Positions 33,026 through 41,917 of a stretch of 64,000 nt of DNA are shown in pieces. The notes beneath the pieces are model-generated. The model worked only from the letters and a program-made list of their open reading frames with translations, was not told the origin of the DNA and searched no databases. The position numbers and the translations under genes are program-made. The stretch's first letter is position 1. Each line of letters begins with the position of its first letter. Location: assembly GCA_964533965.1 (NCBI GenBank), contig CAZHNN010000006.1:48845-112844 (forward strand), read 5' to 3'. Source of the DNA: RGIG3178 sp964533965. Its GTDB lineage: Bacteria > Bacillota > Clostridia > Christensenellales > QAND01.

Positions 33026-34246
33026 TCAATCGGTCACCAGCCGCTTTTCGCCCGTAATCAGCTGAATCGGCGCGATGTTCTGGGTGACCTCCAGCGTGCC
33101 TAAATATGTGCCATCTGCATCCCGTACGGCGAAATAACGGATATAGATATATTTCCCGCCCATCTGTATAAAGAAATCTTCGTGGTCCTTTTTCCCGGAC
33201 TTAAGATCGCTCACGATCCCCTCCACGATGTGCGCGGATGCCGGAGGATGGCAGTTCACCACCTTGCGGCCGATGATGGCTTTCGTTCGTGGGAAGATCC
33301 GCTCGGCGCCCTGCGAGAAATACTTCACCGTGTCGTCCTTGCCCACAAACGTGATGTCGACGGGCAGCGTATTTAAAAGTCCGGTCAATTCGGCGATGTT
33401 AATGGCGCCTGTGGGAAGAACGATGTCCCCAACTGTAAATTGCGGTTCTTCTGATGCCGTTTCATCGCCATTCCCCTTTACCTTCCGTTTCGGCGGTACT
33501 TCTATCAGACAATAGCCTAATTCGTCACTCTGATCCTCAACCGCCTGCCATTGAGATGGAGCCAGCACATCTAAAAGCATCGGGATGAGTATGTTTTCCT
33601 CTTTGAAGATCATTTCCTCGATCTTCTTGAGCGTATCATCGGCAGCTTTGACGAGCTTCTGCGCGTCGCCGTCATAGTGCTCGACCTTATCGATAAAATC
33701 CTTAAGATCCGTGCGGATCTCATCGTCCACGCCCCACATGACCTTTGGCGGCGCCGTGATTCCTCGCTGCTCCAAATACGGAAACAGGAGGTTTTCCTTG
33801 CGGCTGTAGTGGGCGCTTATGGTTTTCAATTGCTCCAGATCGCTTAAAAGCTCCGTCGCAACGCCCTTCTCTTCCCTTATTAGGCCCTCGAGATGTGGCC
33901 GGATGCGAAGCTCGATCCATTGTTCGATTGCCCTATTTTCCGCTCTGAGCGTATGCACGGGATGACCTGGCACAGCTGCCGGATCTTCTTTTTCCTCATG
34001 GATCTGTTCAATGCTGCCCTTGAAAACTGCTGCGTGTACGTCGCATAGTTTCTGCACTTCCTGTACCGGAAGCCCGCCTTCGATCAGCGCTTGTTCGGCT
34101 TCCGAGATCTCGGAAGCGGATACCCCGGAAAACGCCTGTTCAAACTGTGACTTTACTTCTTCCGCGGTCTTGCCCTCGTGCAGCTGTGTCAAGAGGTCTT
34201 TGATCACCTTTTGCCTGTATTCGCGGTTGTTGATTTCCCGGCTCAT
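33026..34246 (-). CDS. DUF438 / hemerythrin-like / PAS domain protein
   Basis: 406 residues, cytoplasmic. Residues about 10-80 form the DUF438 helical domain (KVIKDLLTQLHEGKTAEEVKSQFEQAF). Residues about 95-240 are a hemerythrin-like HHE bundle with HPVHTLRAEN, HYSRKENLLFPYLE and EENILIPMLLD supplying His/Glu ligands for a di-iron site. The C-terminal part is a PAS domain: TFVGKDDTVKYFSQGAERIFPRTKAIIGR and NCHPPASAHIV. This three-domain layout occurs in anaerobic Firmicutes and is thought to sense oxygen, NO or redox state; no output domain is fused. Confidence 0.88.
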   Translation of the reverse strand: MSREINNREYRQKVIKDLLTQLHEGKTAEEVKSQFEQAFSGVSASEISEAEQALIEGGLPVQEVQKLCDVHAAVFKGSIEQIHEEKEDPAAVPGHPVHTLRAENRAIEQWIELRIRPHLEGLIREEKGVATELLSDLEQLKTISAHYSRKENLLFPYLEQRGITAPPKVMWGVDDEIRTDLKDFIDKVEHYDGDAQKLVKAADDTLKKIEEMIFKEENILIPMLLDVLAPSQWQAVEDQSDELGYCLIEVPPKRKVKGNGDETASEEPQFTVGDIVLPTGAINIAELTGLLNTLPVDITFVGKDDTVKYFSQGAERIFPRTKAIIGRKVVNCHPPASAHIVEGIVSDLKSGKKDHEDFFIQMGGKYIYIRYFAVRDADGTYLGTLEVTQNIAPIQLITGEKRLVTD

Positions 34247-34359
34247 CTTATATCCTCCTGTGCCTGTAACTATGTTTGAAAATGCATAGCGGTTGTATTT
34301 TGCCTATGTCTTGGCAATATATGTAAGCAAAACAGGAACAAGACGATATAACAGGAAAA

Positions 34360-34384
34360 CCTCCCGGTAGAAAACCGGGAGGCC
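34360..34384 (-). terminator. Hairpin downstream of ilvD, possible second terminator
   Basis: CCTCCCGG / CCGGGAGG with a 7-nt loop; on the minus strand it is followed by TTTTCC. It lies between ilvD and the DUF438 gene, after the main ilvD terminator. Confidence 0.5.
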
Positions 34385-34445
34385 AAGGTATTGTTAGACA
34401 AGCGAAGCACATCGGAGATTTTGTTCTCAAAGACATGGAAAAAGT

Positions 34446-34472
34446 AAAAGCCCTCGTGTGGAGGGCTTTTCA
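34446..34472 (-). terminator. Rho-independent terminator of ilvD
   Basis: AAAAGCCCTC / GAGGGCTTTT with a 5-nt loop; the minus-strand tail is TTTTACTTTTT. 32 bp past the ilvD stop. Confidence 0.82.
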
Positions 34473-34502
34473 GCATTTACGCTATGAGCGTTCTTTAGTG
34501 GC

Positions 34503-36170
34503 TTAGCGCTCTTCCTTGCATTTCCAGACGCCACCTTGGGAAGCCGAGGTTGCCAGTGCGCCGTAGTAGGAGAGGATGCCTTTTTTGACGCTTGTATCCC
34601 TTGGAACGAAGTTATCCATGCGCTTTTTAAATTCCTCATCGCCGATCAAGAGATTGAGTTTGCGCGCCGCAAAATCGATCTCCACCGTGTCGCCGTTTTG
34701 GATGATGCCGATGGGGCCGCCGAGCGCCGCCTCTGGGCTCACGTGGCCGATGTTCGGTCCCCTTGTCGAACCGGAGAAGCGCCCGTCTGTGATCAGCGGC
34801 ACGCCAAGGCCCATGCCAGCGATGACGGAGGTAATCAGGTGCATCTCACGCATGCCGGGCCCGCCCTTGGGGCCTTCGTAGCGCAGGATCAACACGACGT
34901 CCGAAGGCACCTTGTGGTCTAGCAGGTCTGCGACGGCGTCTTCCATCTGTTCATACACACGTGCCGGTCCTTTGAAATACAACTGAGAGCTGTTTAAGGC
35001 CGAGATCTTGCATACGGCGCCGTCGGGCGCAATGTTGCCATAGAGGATCGCGAGCCCGCCGGTCTGCTGGATCGGGGAGGTGAGGCAATGGATGACCTCG
35101 CCATCGGGGTCGGGCGCATTTTGCACGTCCTGTTCGATGGTCTTGCCCGTCACGGTGATGCAATCCTTGCTCAATAAAGGCATCAGTGCCTTGATGACCG
35201 AAGGCACGCCGCCCTTGTCTTCCATATCGTTGATGGTGTATTTCTGGCTGGATGGGTTGACCGACGCAAGATACGGGGTCTTCAGATTGATGCGGTCAAA
35301 ATCCTTCAGATCCAGCGTCAAATCCGCCTCGTAAGCAATCGCCGGAATATGGAGCACCGCGTTCGTCGATCCGCCAATGGACGCGTGGAAGGTGATGGCG
35401 TTGTAAAACGCCTCCTTGGTCATGATTTGGCGGGGCAGAAGTTGCTCTTTGACCATTTCCACTGCTCGTTTGCCGGCCTCATAGGCCAGATTGAGCTGCT
35501 TTTCAGACATCGCAAGTGCAGAGGAGGCGCCCGGCAGCGTCATGCCCAGCGCTTCGGCAAGGCAGTTCATGGTGTTCGCCGTTCCCATCATCGAGCAGGC
35601 ACCGGGTCCGGGGCAGGCGCATTGTTCTATCTTTTCAAGCTCTTCGTCGGATATCTCGCCGTTGGCGTTCTTGCCGATGTATTCACGCATGCTGGAGAGC
35701 GTCAGTTTTTTGTCCCCATACAGGCCGTGCTTCATGGGCCCTGCGGGCACGAAGATCGAGGGGATATTCACACGCATTGCTGCCATCAGCATGCCGGGGA
35801 TGCATTTGTCACAGCTGGACAAGAACACGGCTCCGTCAAACTGGTGTGCCTCCAGCATGATCTCGCAGGACGCCGCAATGATTTCCCTGCTGGGAAGCGA
35901 GTATTTCATGCCGACATGCCCCTGCAAAGCGCCATCGCACACCGTGATAGTGTTGAATTCAAAGGGCACGCCGCCCGCGTCCCGTACGCCACGCTTGACC
36001 GCCGCGGATAGATGCTGTGAATGGATGCAGCCGGGTACGATCTCATTATAACTGCCCGCGATGGCGATAAAGGGCTTGTCGAAATCTTCCTTCTTAACGC
36101 CTACCGAGTAAAGAATGGCTCTTCCCGCCGCTTTTTCCGGACCGCCTTTGAGTGTATAACTGCGTTGCAT
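34503..36170 (-). CDS. ilvD: Dihydroxy-acid dehydratase (IlvD/Edd family)
   Basis: 555 residues, full family length. An iron-sulphur dehydratase: FLSSCDKCIPGMLMA and CACPGPGACSMMGTANTMNC supply cluster cysteines, SIGGSTNAVLH and DGRFSGSTRGP are the family signatures, and GGPIGIIQNGDTVEID follows. It converts 2,3-dihydroxy-3-methylbutanoate/pentanoate to 2-oxo acids in valine and isoleucine synthesis. The usual VPGHxHL is VPGCIHSQH here. No other ilv/leu genes are nearby, so a sugar-acid dehydratase role in the same family is possible. GGGGG-type ribosome binding site. Confidence 0.88.
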   Translation of the reverse strand: MQRSYTLKGGPEKAAGRAILYSVGVKKEDFDKPFIAIAGSYNEIVPGCIHSQHLSAAVKRGVRDAGGVPFEFNTITVCDGALQGHVGMKYSLPSREIIAASCEIMLEAHQFDGAVFLSSCDKCIPGMLMAAMRVNIPSIFVPAGPMKHGLYGDKKLTLSSMREYIGKNANGEISDEELEKIEQCACPGPGACSMMGTANTMNCLAEALGMTLPGASSALAMSEKQLNLAYEAGKRAVEMVKEQLLPRQIMTKEAFYNAITFHASIGGSTNAVLHIPAIAYEADLTLDLKDFDRINLKTPYLASVNPSSQKYTINDMEDKGGVPSVIKALMPLLSKDCITVTGKTIEQDVQNAPDPDGEVIHCLTSPIQQTGGLAILYGNIAPDGAVCKISALNSSQLYFKGPARVYEQMEDAVADLLDHKVPSDVVLILRYEGPKGGPGMREMHLITSVIAGMGLGVPLITDGRFSGSTRGPNIGHVSPEAALGGPIGIIQNGDTVEIDFAARKLNLLIGDEEFKKRMDNFVPRDTSVKKGILSYYGALATSASQGGVWKCKEER

Positions 36171-36315
36171 AACAATCCCCCTGGAACGAATCAGAATACC
36201 ATAAGTGTATGATAAATTGCATGTTAATACAAGGGTATCGCTGTTTCAAACAAAAAGGCGGTCGGTCTTTTAGTAGGCAAACCGTCTCTTATTTAAAACA
36301 TGTGTACTATACAAA

Positions 36316-37095
36316 CTATATTTCCGGTTTCATATTGGTAGAGAACGAAGTCAGGGCCAGTTTGAATTCCGGTTCGCCCATCGACATCGAGGCAACGGAA
36401 CCCACGGGGAATACGACGAACAGATAGTACTTGGTGATATAAAACCACGTTTTGGTTGATACCGATACGCTGCTCACTGTATAGCCCGACGGGCTTTTGG
36501 CGATCGCGCTTTTTATCTGGTCGTTCACGCTTGTCTTGCCGGCTGTCGAATCTACAAATATATCACCGATGGTCAGCTTTTTCCCGGGGTTGGTATTCAA
36601 GAGATTGCAAAAATACGAGTCGGGATTCGAACGCGCGCCGCCGCTGAATATACTCATACGGACTCCGATGGAGAGCAGCACGCTGTCGTTGGTATAGATA
36701 TGGATATTTGCATCCAAGGTGAATTTCTTATACGTGGCGCCAGCTTTGACGGCAGCGTCATATGCAGTTTTCGCCGAGCTGCGCAGATCGTTGACGCGGG
36801 TCTGCATCTCGCTTTTCAACGAAGCGTTCACGGAGTCCTGCAGGGCAATATCCTGCATGCCCGATATCATGGGATATTCGGCATGGATGGTCACGTATTT
36901 ATCGTCCACCGAAATGCCCTTGGAGCCCACAACGAGAGGCGAAAGGGGAGTCGGTGTAGGCAGCGGCGTGGCTGTCGGCGTCGGCGCAGGCAGTGTTGGC
37001 GCAGCGGCCTGTTTGGCTTTTGCGTTACACCCCACACTGCTTAGCAAAAATATCGTCAATATAAGACATACAATGCACCTTTTAAATGCCCCCAT
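36316..37095 (-). CDS. Lipoprotein with DUF4163/DUF3298 (RsiV-like) domain
   Basis: 259 residues. Signal MGAFKRCIVCLILTIFLLSSVGC with lipobox Cys near 23; a Pro/Thr linker (LPAPTPTATPLPTPTPL) that probably spans the wall; then DDKYVTIHAEYPMISGM, IYTNDSVLLSIGVRMSIFSGGAR and NTNPGKKLTIGDIF, the pattern of the DUF4163-DUF3298 pair found in the outer part of the anti-sigma factor RsiV and in many Firmicute surface proteins. No cytoplasmic part is present, so it is not an anti-sigma factor itself. RsiV binds lysozyme through this fold; whether this one does is unknown. Confidence 0.78.
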   Translation of the reverse strand: MGAFKRCIVCLILTIFLLSSVGCNAKAKQAAAPTLPAPTPTATPLPTPTPLSPLVVGSKGISVDDKYVTIHAEYPMISGMQDIALQDSVNASLKSEMQTRVNDLRSSAKTAYDAAVKAGATYKKFTLDANIHIYTNDSVLLSIGVRMSIFSGGARSNPDSYFCNLLNTNPGKKLTIGDIFVDSTAGKTSVNDQIKSAIAKSPSGYTVSSVSVSTKTWFYITKYYLFVVFPVGSVASMSMGEPEFKLALTSFSTNMKPEI

Positions 37096-37444
37096 CTGTT
37101 TGCGGCAGAGACAGGCTCTGCCGTTTCCTCCTCCCGACGATAGATGCTTACCGTTTTATTTTATTATCTCATTTCTTTTCTGTAAATATGGAGCTTCGTT
37201 TCCATTTTCTATGCCTTATAGTGGCATTTTACCATATTCTTATTTTATAAATCCCTACTTAATAGAATAAATACAGTAATTGCTCTTAACTCATACTCGA
37301 CAAAATATTACAATGCCTTGATAATGGATGGTGACCGATCCGAACCAAACGACCAATCATGTTACTTTTGACCGCCATCGGCATTATGCCAAAGAATAAA
37401 ACACATTGGTATGGATATTTTATTGTTTAGGGTGAGGGTAAAAG
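37096..37444. other. 349-bp AT-rich intergenic region between divergent envelope genes
   Basis: No convincing coding region, hairpin or promoter pair with good spacing was seen. It must contain the divergent promoters of the RsiV-like lipoprotein gene and the glycosidase-like gene. Confidence 0.4.
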
Positions 37445-38344
37445 TTGCTTAAAAGAAGCCACTATTCGAAGCGGTACGTGTTTGCAGGGATCATCGGATT
37501 GTCACTGTTGGTGATCAGCGCATTTGTGTTATTGCAAACTTTTTCCATCCCTATTGTAGAAAAGCCGTTGATGCCGGTAGCATCCTTAACGTTTTCTTCC
37601 GACTTGTCCGTATCAGGCGCAAACACGGCACCAACTCGAAAGGTCTACACCGATACCCAATACGTTGATGACAACATTCAAATCAATATAAGCAGAACCA
37701 CAAAGCCGGGTCTCGTTTATTATGTGGCGGATATCAGGCTTAAAAGTCTGCAATTTTTCAAAACCGCCTTTGCAAACGAAACCTTTGGGCGGAACATCCA
37801 CGAGGCGACTTCCGGTCAAGCCAACCGGCACAAGGCCATCCTAGCCATTAACGGTGACTATTACGGCGCAAGGGACAAAGGCCTTATCATTCGGAATGGT
37901 ACGTTATACCGTGATAATTCCAACAGGGAATCCCTTGTGTTGATGCGAAATGGTGAAATGCACATCGTTGACATAAGCGCCTCCGGTTGGGATCTGATTA
38001 GGGAAGGTGCTGTTCAAAGCTGGTCCTTCGGTCCTGCGTTGGTCAAGGAGGGAAAAAACGTCATTGGAGTGTCCAAAACCGACCGGCCTGATCCGCGCAC
38101 CGGAATCGGTATGATAAATCCTTACCATTATATCTTCATTTGTGTTGACGGACGGCTGCAGGACAGCAAAGGATTGAAACTGATCGAGTTTTCACAGCTG
38201 TTTTTGGAGTATGGATGCCCTGTTGCCTATAATCTTGACGGAGGCGGAACCACCACGATGGTGATGAACGGAAAGGTTGTCAATAGACCCTGTTATACCA
38301 GTGAACGTAAAATCAGTGATATAATCTATATCGGGCTTGAATGA
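37445..38344 (+). CDS. Phosphodiester glycosidase family protein (NAGPA-like), membrane anchored
   Basis: 299 residues. One N-terminal membrane anchor (VFAGIIGLSLLVISAFVLLQTF) and an outside domain with HKAILAINGDYYGARDKGLIIRNGTLYRD, SWSFGPALVKEG, RTGIGMINPYHYIFICVDGR and PVAYNLDGGGTTTMVMNGKVVN, the signatures of the domain shared with the mammalian 'uncovering enzyme' that removes GlcNAc from phosphodiesters (DUF2233). In bacteria it is found with exopolysaccharide and wall teichoic acid genes. TTG start at 37445 after GGGTGAGGG. The downstream NagA-like gene may link to amino sugar metabolism. Confidence 0.83.
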   Translation: MLKRSHYSKRYVFAGIIGLSLLVISAFVLLQTFSIPIVEKPLMPVASLTFSSDLSVSGANTAPTRKVYTDTQYVDDNIQINISRTTKPGLVYYVADIRLKSLQFFKTAFANETFGRNIHEATSGQANRHKAILAINGDYYGARDKGLIIRNGTLYRDNSNRESLVLMRNGEMHIVDISASGWDLIREGAVQSWSFGPALVKEGKNVIGVSKTDRPDPRTGIGMINPYHYIFICVDGRLQDSKGLKLIEFSQLFLEYGCPVAYNLDGGGTTTMVMNGKVVNRPCYTSERKISDIIYIGLE

Positions 38345-38521
38345 AGGGGTTTATGCAGAGATCAATGCCTAACCTGGGGCCGCACAAGTAACTTTTGCAT
38401 TTAAGATACGTCTTTTTTATACAAGCTGCAAAATTCAAAAGTGTTACTATGGAATTTCTATGCATTAATACTATAATAGTGTATGGCAGACTCAATATTT
38501 TGCTATATCGGAGGTCGAATC

Positions 38522-39634
38522 ATGCTCATTCGAAACGCAAAGGTATTCATCGACGGTCAATACCATGATGTGGATGTCCAATTCAAGGACGGGCTGATCA
38601 CGGCGATCGGCAACGATCTGCAGGATGACGAGGTTATCGACGCAACCGGCCGGTATCTATATGCCGGAATGATCGACACCCATATACACGGCGCAAAGCA
38701 ATGCGAGTACAGCGGGGGCGTCGATGCCATCAAGACGATTGCCGGCGCGCTGCCGGAATACGGCGTGACCAGCTTTATCGCGACTCCCATTGTCAGAGAC
38801 ATCGAATCGACGCAACAGACCATGCGCGACATACGCGCTGCCAAGGGCTGCACCGGGGCAGACATCCTGGGCATCTTCCCCTATATGCCATACCGCAACC
38901 GCTCGATTGCCTACTACCCCGATCATACGCCGCCGACAAAGGAGCATACGTTGGCCGTTTGCGACAATGATCTTTCGGATGTTAAAATGATTTACTGCGC
39001 TCCCGAACTTCCCGGCGCCATGGAATGGATCAGCTGGCTGGCGTCTGAGGGCGTTGTGCCGATGGTCGCCTATACCGAAGGCACAACCGAGCAGATGTAT
39101 GAGGCGGCAGACCGCGGCGCACGCATCGTCGACCATTTCTATAACGGATTACCGCTGATGGATCATCACTTTAGCGGTTCCACGGTGGGCCTTCTGCTGG
39201 ATAAACGCTTCTATCTGCAGATGACATGTGATGGCATTCACGTTGCCAAACCGTTCATCGATCTTGCGATTCGTTGCAAGGGTGTGGAGAAGATCATACC
39301 CGTCTCCGACAGTTCCCGATATGTCGGAATGCCCGAAGGGGCCTATACGATGGGAGATCGCACCGTTATCTTAAAGGATGGCTCCGTGCGTGACCCCAAC
39401 GGCAAACTGGTCACGGGTGCGCATTCGTACGACGACAACATGCGCACCATGAAGCGCTTGGGGTACACGATGGATGAGTTGGGCACGATGTTTTCCGAAA
39501 ACGTCGCGCGCTGTTTCAACCTTACGGATCGCGGAAAGATCGAAGTGGGCCGCCGCGCCGATTTTACGATCATGGACGCGGATCTGCACGTCAAACAGAC
39601 CTTTGTCAAAGGGCAGTTGCTTTACAAGGCTTAA
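38522..39634 (+). CDS. NagA-like amidohydrolase with an altered metal site
   Basis: 370 residues, related to N-acetylglucosamine-6-phosphate deacetylase. Present: N-terminal composite barrel strand, DTHIHGAKQCEYSGG, GVTSFIATPIV, CAPELPGAME, CDGIHVAKPF and PVSDSSRYVGMP, and a C-terminal strand (GKIEVGRRADFTIMD). The usual GHTxA motif, which gives a metal-binding His, is AYTEGT here, while the next one (THLFNAM) is VDHFYNGL with its His kept. It may have another amidohydrolase substrate or no metal. ATG 38522 with CGGAGGTCG upstream. A more canonical NagA lies at 58261-59427. Confidence 0.75.
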   Translation: MLIRNAKVFIDGQYHDVDVQFKDGLITAIGNDLQDDEVIDATGRYLYAGMIDTHIHGAKQCEYSGGVDAIKTIAGALPEYGVTSFIATPIVRDIESTQQTMRDIRAAKGCTGADILGIFPYMPYRNRSIAYYPDHTPPTKEHTLAVCDNDLSDVKMIYCAPELPGAMEWISWLASEGVVPMVAYTEGTTEQMYEAADRGARIVDHFYNGLPLMDHHFSGSTVGLLLDKRFYLQMTCDGIHVAKPFIDLAIRCKGVEKIIPVSDSSRYVGMPEGAYTMGDRTVILKDGSVRDPNGKLVTGAHSYDDNMRTMKRLGYTMDELGTMFSENVARCFNLTDRGKIEVGRRADFTIMDADLHVKQTFVKGQLLYKA

Positions 39635-39705
39635 GGCATCCCAAACGGGTATACACGATACTTTGTCGGGAACCGGAGACATGTGCCGGTCTGCCGGTTC
39701 CATAA

Positions 39706-39740
39706 CAAAAAGCCCTCGCAAGAGGGCTTTTTCTTTTAGA
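39706..39740. terminator. Bidirectional Rho-independent terminator
   Basis: AAAAAGCCCTC / GAGGGCTTTTT with a GCAA loop between the convergent NagA-like and HAD genes. Confidence 0.9.
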
Positions 39741-39762
39741 TGCGGAGCGATCCGCAGCTTTC

Positions 39763-40413
39763 CTACTCCAAAAGTCCCAGCAATTCGCTCGTGCTGTTGA
39801 CGATGAATTCCGCACCTTCCGCTTCCAGCACATCCCGATCCCTGAAACCCCATGTGACGGCGATGCAGGGCATCCCAGCATTCCTGGCTGTCTGCACGTC
39901 GACTTCCGAATCGCCCACATACACGGCCTTGGAAACATCGGAACCCAATTCCTCCAGCGCCTTGAACACGTTGTCCGGCGCGGGCTTTCTGCGCAAGTGC
40001 TCCGTCTCGCCGATTGCGACAGGAATGAATTGCCCAAAGTACTGCTGGTTCAGTTCCTTGACCGCCGCGTCCAGCTTGTTGGATACCATGGCCATCTTAT
40101 AGTTCTTCGCTTTCAACGTGGTCAACAGTTCCGGTATTCCCGGATAGGGTGCAGTCTTGTTCTGCAGATTGTGCTCATAGTGCTTTCTGAAAGCCTGAAA
40201 ACAGCCGTCAAATTGCGGGTTGTCATTGCCGCCGGGGATGGATCGGGCCATGAGGTTGGCTACGCCGTTGCCCACAAAGCTCCTGATTTCCGCGTACGTC
40301 CTCTGGGGGAACCCAAATTGGCCCAATGCGTAGTTGACGCTGTCGGCAAGATCCTCCAAGGTATTGAGCGTCGTTCCGTCCAGGTCAAAAATAACCGTAT
40401 CAAACTTTGCCAT
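39763..40413 (-). CDS. gph: HAD-family phosphatase, phosphoglycolate phosphatase-like
   Basis: 216 residues. HAD motif I DTVIFDLDGTTLNT near the N-terminus, a helical cap, motif II MVSNK, motif III around RRKPAPD and motif IV VYVGDSEVDVQTARNAG. Size and cap match Gph/PGMB-type enzymes; substrate specificity among phosphoglycolate, sugar phosphates and PPi is not decidable. ATG 40413 starts the family-like N-terminus. Confidence 0.83.
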   Translation of the reverse strand: MAKFDTVIFDLDGTTLNTLEDLADSVNYALGQFGFPQRTYAEIRSFVGNGVANLMARSIPGGNDNPQFDGCFQAFRKHYEHNLQNKTAPYPGIPELLTTLKAKNYKMAMVSNKLDAAVKELNQQYFGQFIPVAIGETEHLRRKPAPDNVFKALEELGSDVSKAVYVGDSEVDVQTARNAGMPCIAVTWGFRDRDVLEAEGAEFIVNSTSELLGLLE

Positions 40414-40583
40414 ATCTATCACAGTCCTTCTGCTCAAGCAAAATATGTCTTATTATATACTACTTCGGCACGATAGGCAAAGGTTGTCCCTGTTTACAGC
40501 CAAGTCGATTGTAATGGTAGAACAAAACCTTACTGCCTGCAATATATGGGGTGCATTTGTGTACTCTCTTACTGTTTATAGGT

Positions 40584-41522
40584 TCATTGCGCCTCGGACT
40601 TCATGTTCTCTTCCATGTCGTCCGATTCCTGTTCCGGTGCGGCGGCAAGCTCGCGAATACGCTGGCGGACTTGCTGTACCAGTTTGCGGCGGTCTTTGGG
40701 CGGGATCGTATTCTTTTGAAAATTGATCTCGATAAACAGCTGCGTTTCAACTGCCCGCAAAAAATCACGGTATGCTTTTTCCCAGGAACCCCAAAGGTTC
40801 TCGGACCAGATGAATTGGCGGATTATATCGACCGCGCTCAGGTAATCCATGATGTTTTTCAACCCGAAATTGCCGGTACTGCTCGATTTCCGCAAGCAGT
40901 AGTGGTAGTACGGCTTATTCACCAGCGCCACGTGTTTTGCCTTTATCAGCACTTTGGAGACGGTGGCAAGATCCTCATAATAGATGGGCGGGAACAGGAT
41001 ATTATGGTCGGTAAACAAAGAGCGCTTGTAGAATTTATTCCAGCAATATGTGGGCAGCTTCAACAGCTTCAGGGACTCTCGAGCCGCTTCGCTTCCCGAC
41101 ATATATTTTTGCCGTGTCAGCAGGCCGAACGGGATCTTTGTCCCGCTCGGGAACTCAAAATAAAAGCTGAAAACGATGATATCGGCATCTTGCTTCTCGG
41201 CGATATTGACAAGGCTGCTGATGCAGTTGGGCTCGATGTAATCATCGGAGTCGACCAAAGCGATGTACTTTCCACTCGCACGTGCAATGCCGGTATTCCT
41301 GGCGGCGCCCACCCCGCTGTTTTTCTGCCAAATCGACTGGACAAACGGATACTTCTCTTCATAGCGCTTAATAATTTCACCGCAGCCGTCAGGAGAGCCG
41401 TCGTTGACGAGAATGACCTCTATTGGCTGATAATCCTGCGCTACGATTGAGTCCACACATCGTTCAAGATATTGCTCCACTTTATATATCGGCACAACTA
41501 TGCTTACGAGCGGTTTCACCAT
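40584..41522 (-). CDS. Family 2 glycosyltransferase
   Basis: 312 residues. GT-A fold: PLVSIVVPIYKVEQYLERCVDSIVAQDYQPIEVILVNDGSPDG, SGVGAARNTGIARASGKYIALVDSDDYI with the DxD-type metal site, and a helical C-terminus. No membrane segments except a weak one. Typical of transferases that build exopolysaccharide or wall polymers. It stands alone, so the sugar and acceptor are unknown. Confidence 0.88.
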   Translation of the reverse strand: MVKPLVSIVVPIYKVEQYLERCVDSIVAQDYQPIEVILVNDGSPDGCGEIIKRYEEKYPFVQSIWQKNSGVGAARNTGIARASGKYIALVDSDDYIEPNCISSLVNIAEKQDADIIVFSFYFEFPSGTKIPFGLLTRQKYMSGSEAARESLKLLKLPTYCWNKFYKRSLFTDHNILFPPIYYEDLATVSKVLIKAKHVALVNKPYYHYCLRKSSSTGNFGLKNIMDYLSAVDIIRQFIWSENLWGSWEKAYRDFLRAVETQLFIEINFQKNTIPPKDRRKLVQQVRQRIRELAAAPEQESDDMEENMKSEAQ

Positions 41523-41917
41523 TTATAGCAGCCCCTTTGTATCATTTCTATTCGTTGGGTACGAAACGAATGAATATGAGCGGTACCTTGTTTAGGATGC
41601 GAAGCTTCCTTTGATACAATCACATCCGGGAAGCCTATACAGAAATAATTATATCATGCAACCTCTCCACAGAGATAGACGCCTGTTTGTCAATTCAGGT
41701 TATATATTATTATTATTTCGTATCCATCGCATGCCGGCGTGGCCCGCTAAAGTCCGGCGGCAGGTGTGGAGATGCGAAAATGTTTGGGAGCGACCGATTA
41801 TGCAAGCGAGGTCAATAGGAATAAAAGCCCTTCAAAGAGTGTTATGACGACATCTCCGGAAGGACTTAAATCCCTATAGATCCTCTTGATTTAACCGTTA
41901 TCGATACCTGAACGTAA
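41523..41917. other. 395-bp intergenic region
   Basis: No supported gene. Near 41823-41870 a loose pair AAGCCCTTC / GAAGGACTT with one mismatch and a long loop may be a decayed terminator for the VOC gene or the region upstream. Confidence 0.35.

Noticed and set aside
41611..41847. A 78-codon plus-strand frame between the glycosyltransferase and VOC genes
   Set aside because: No Shine-Dalgarno, atypical composition and no recognisable features.
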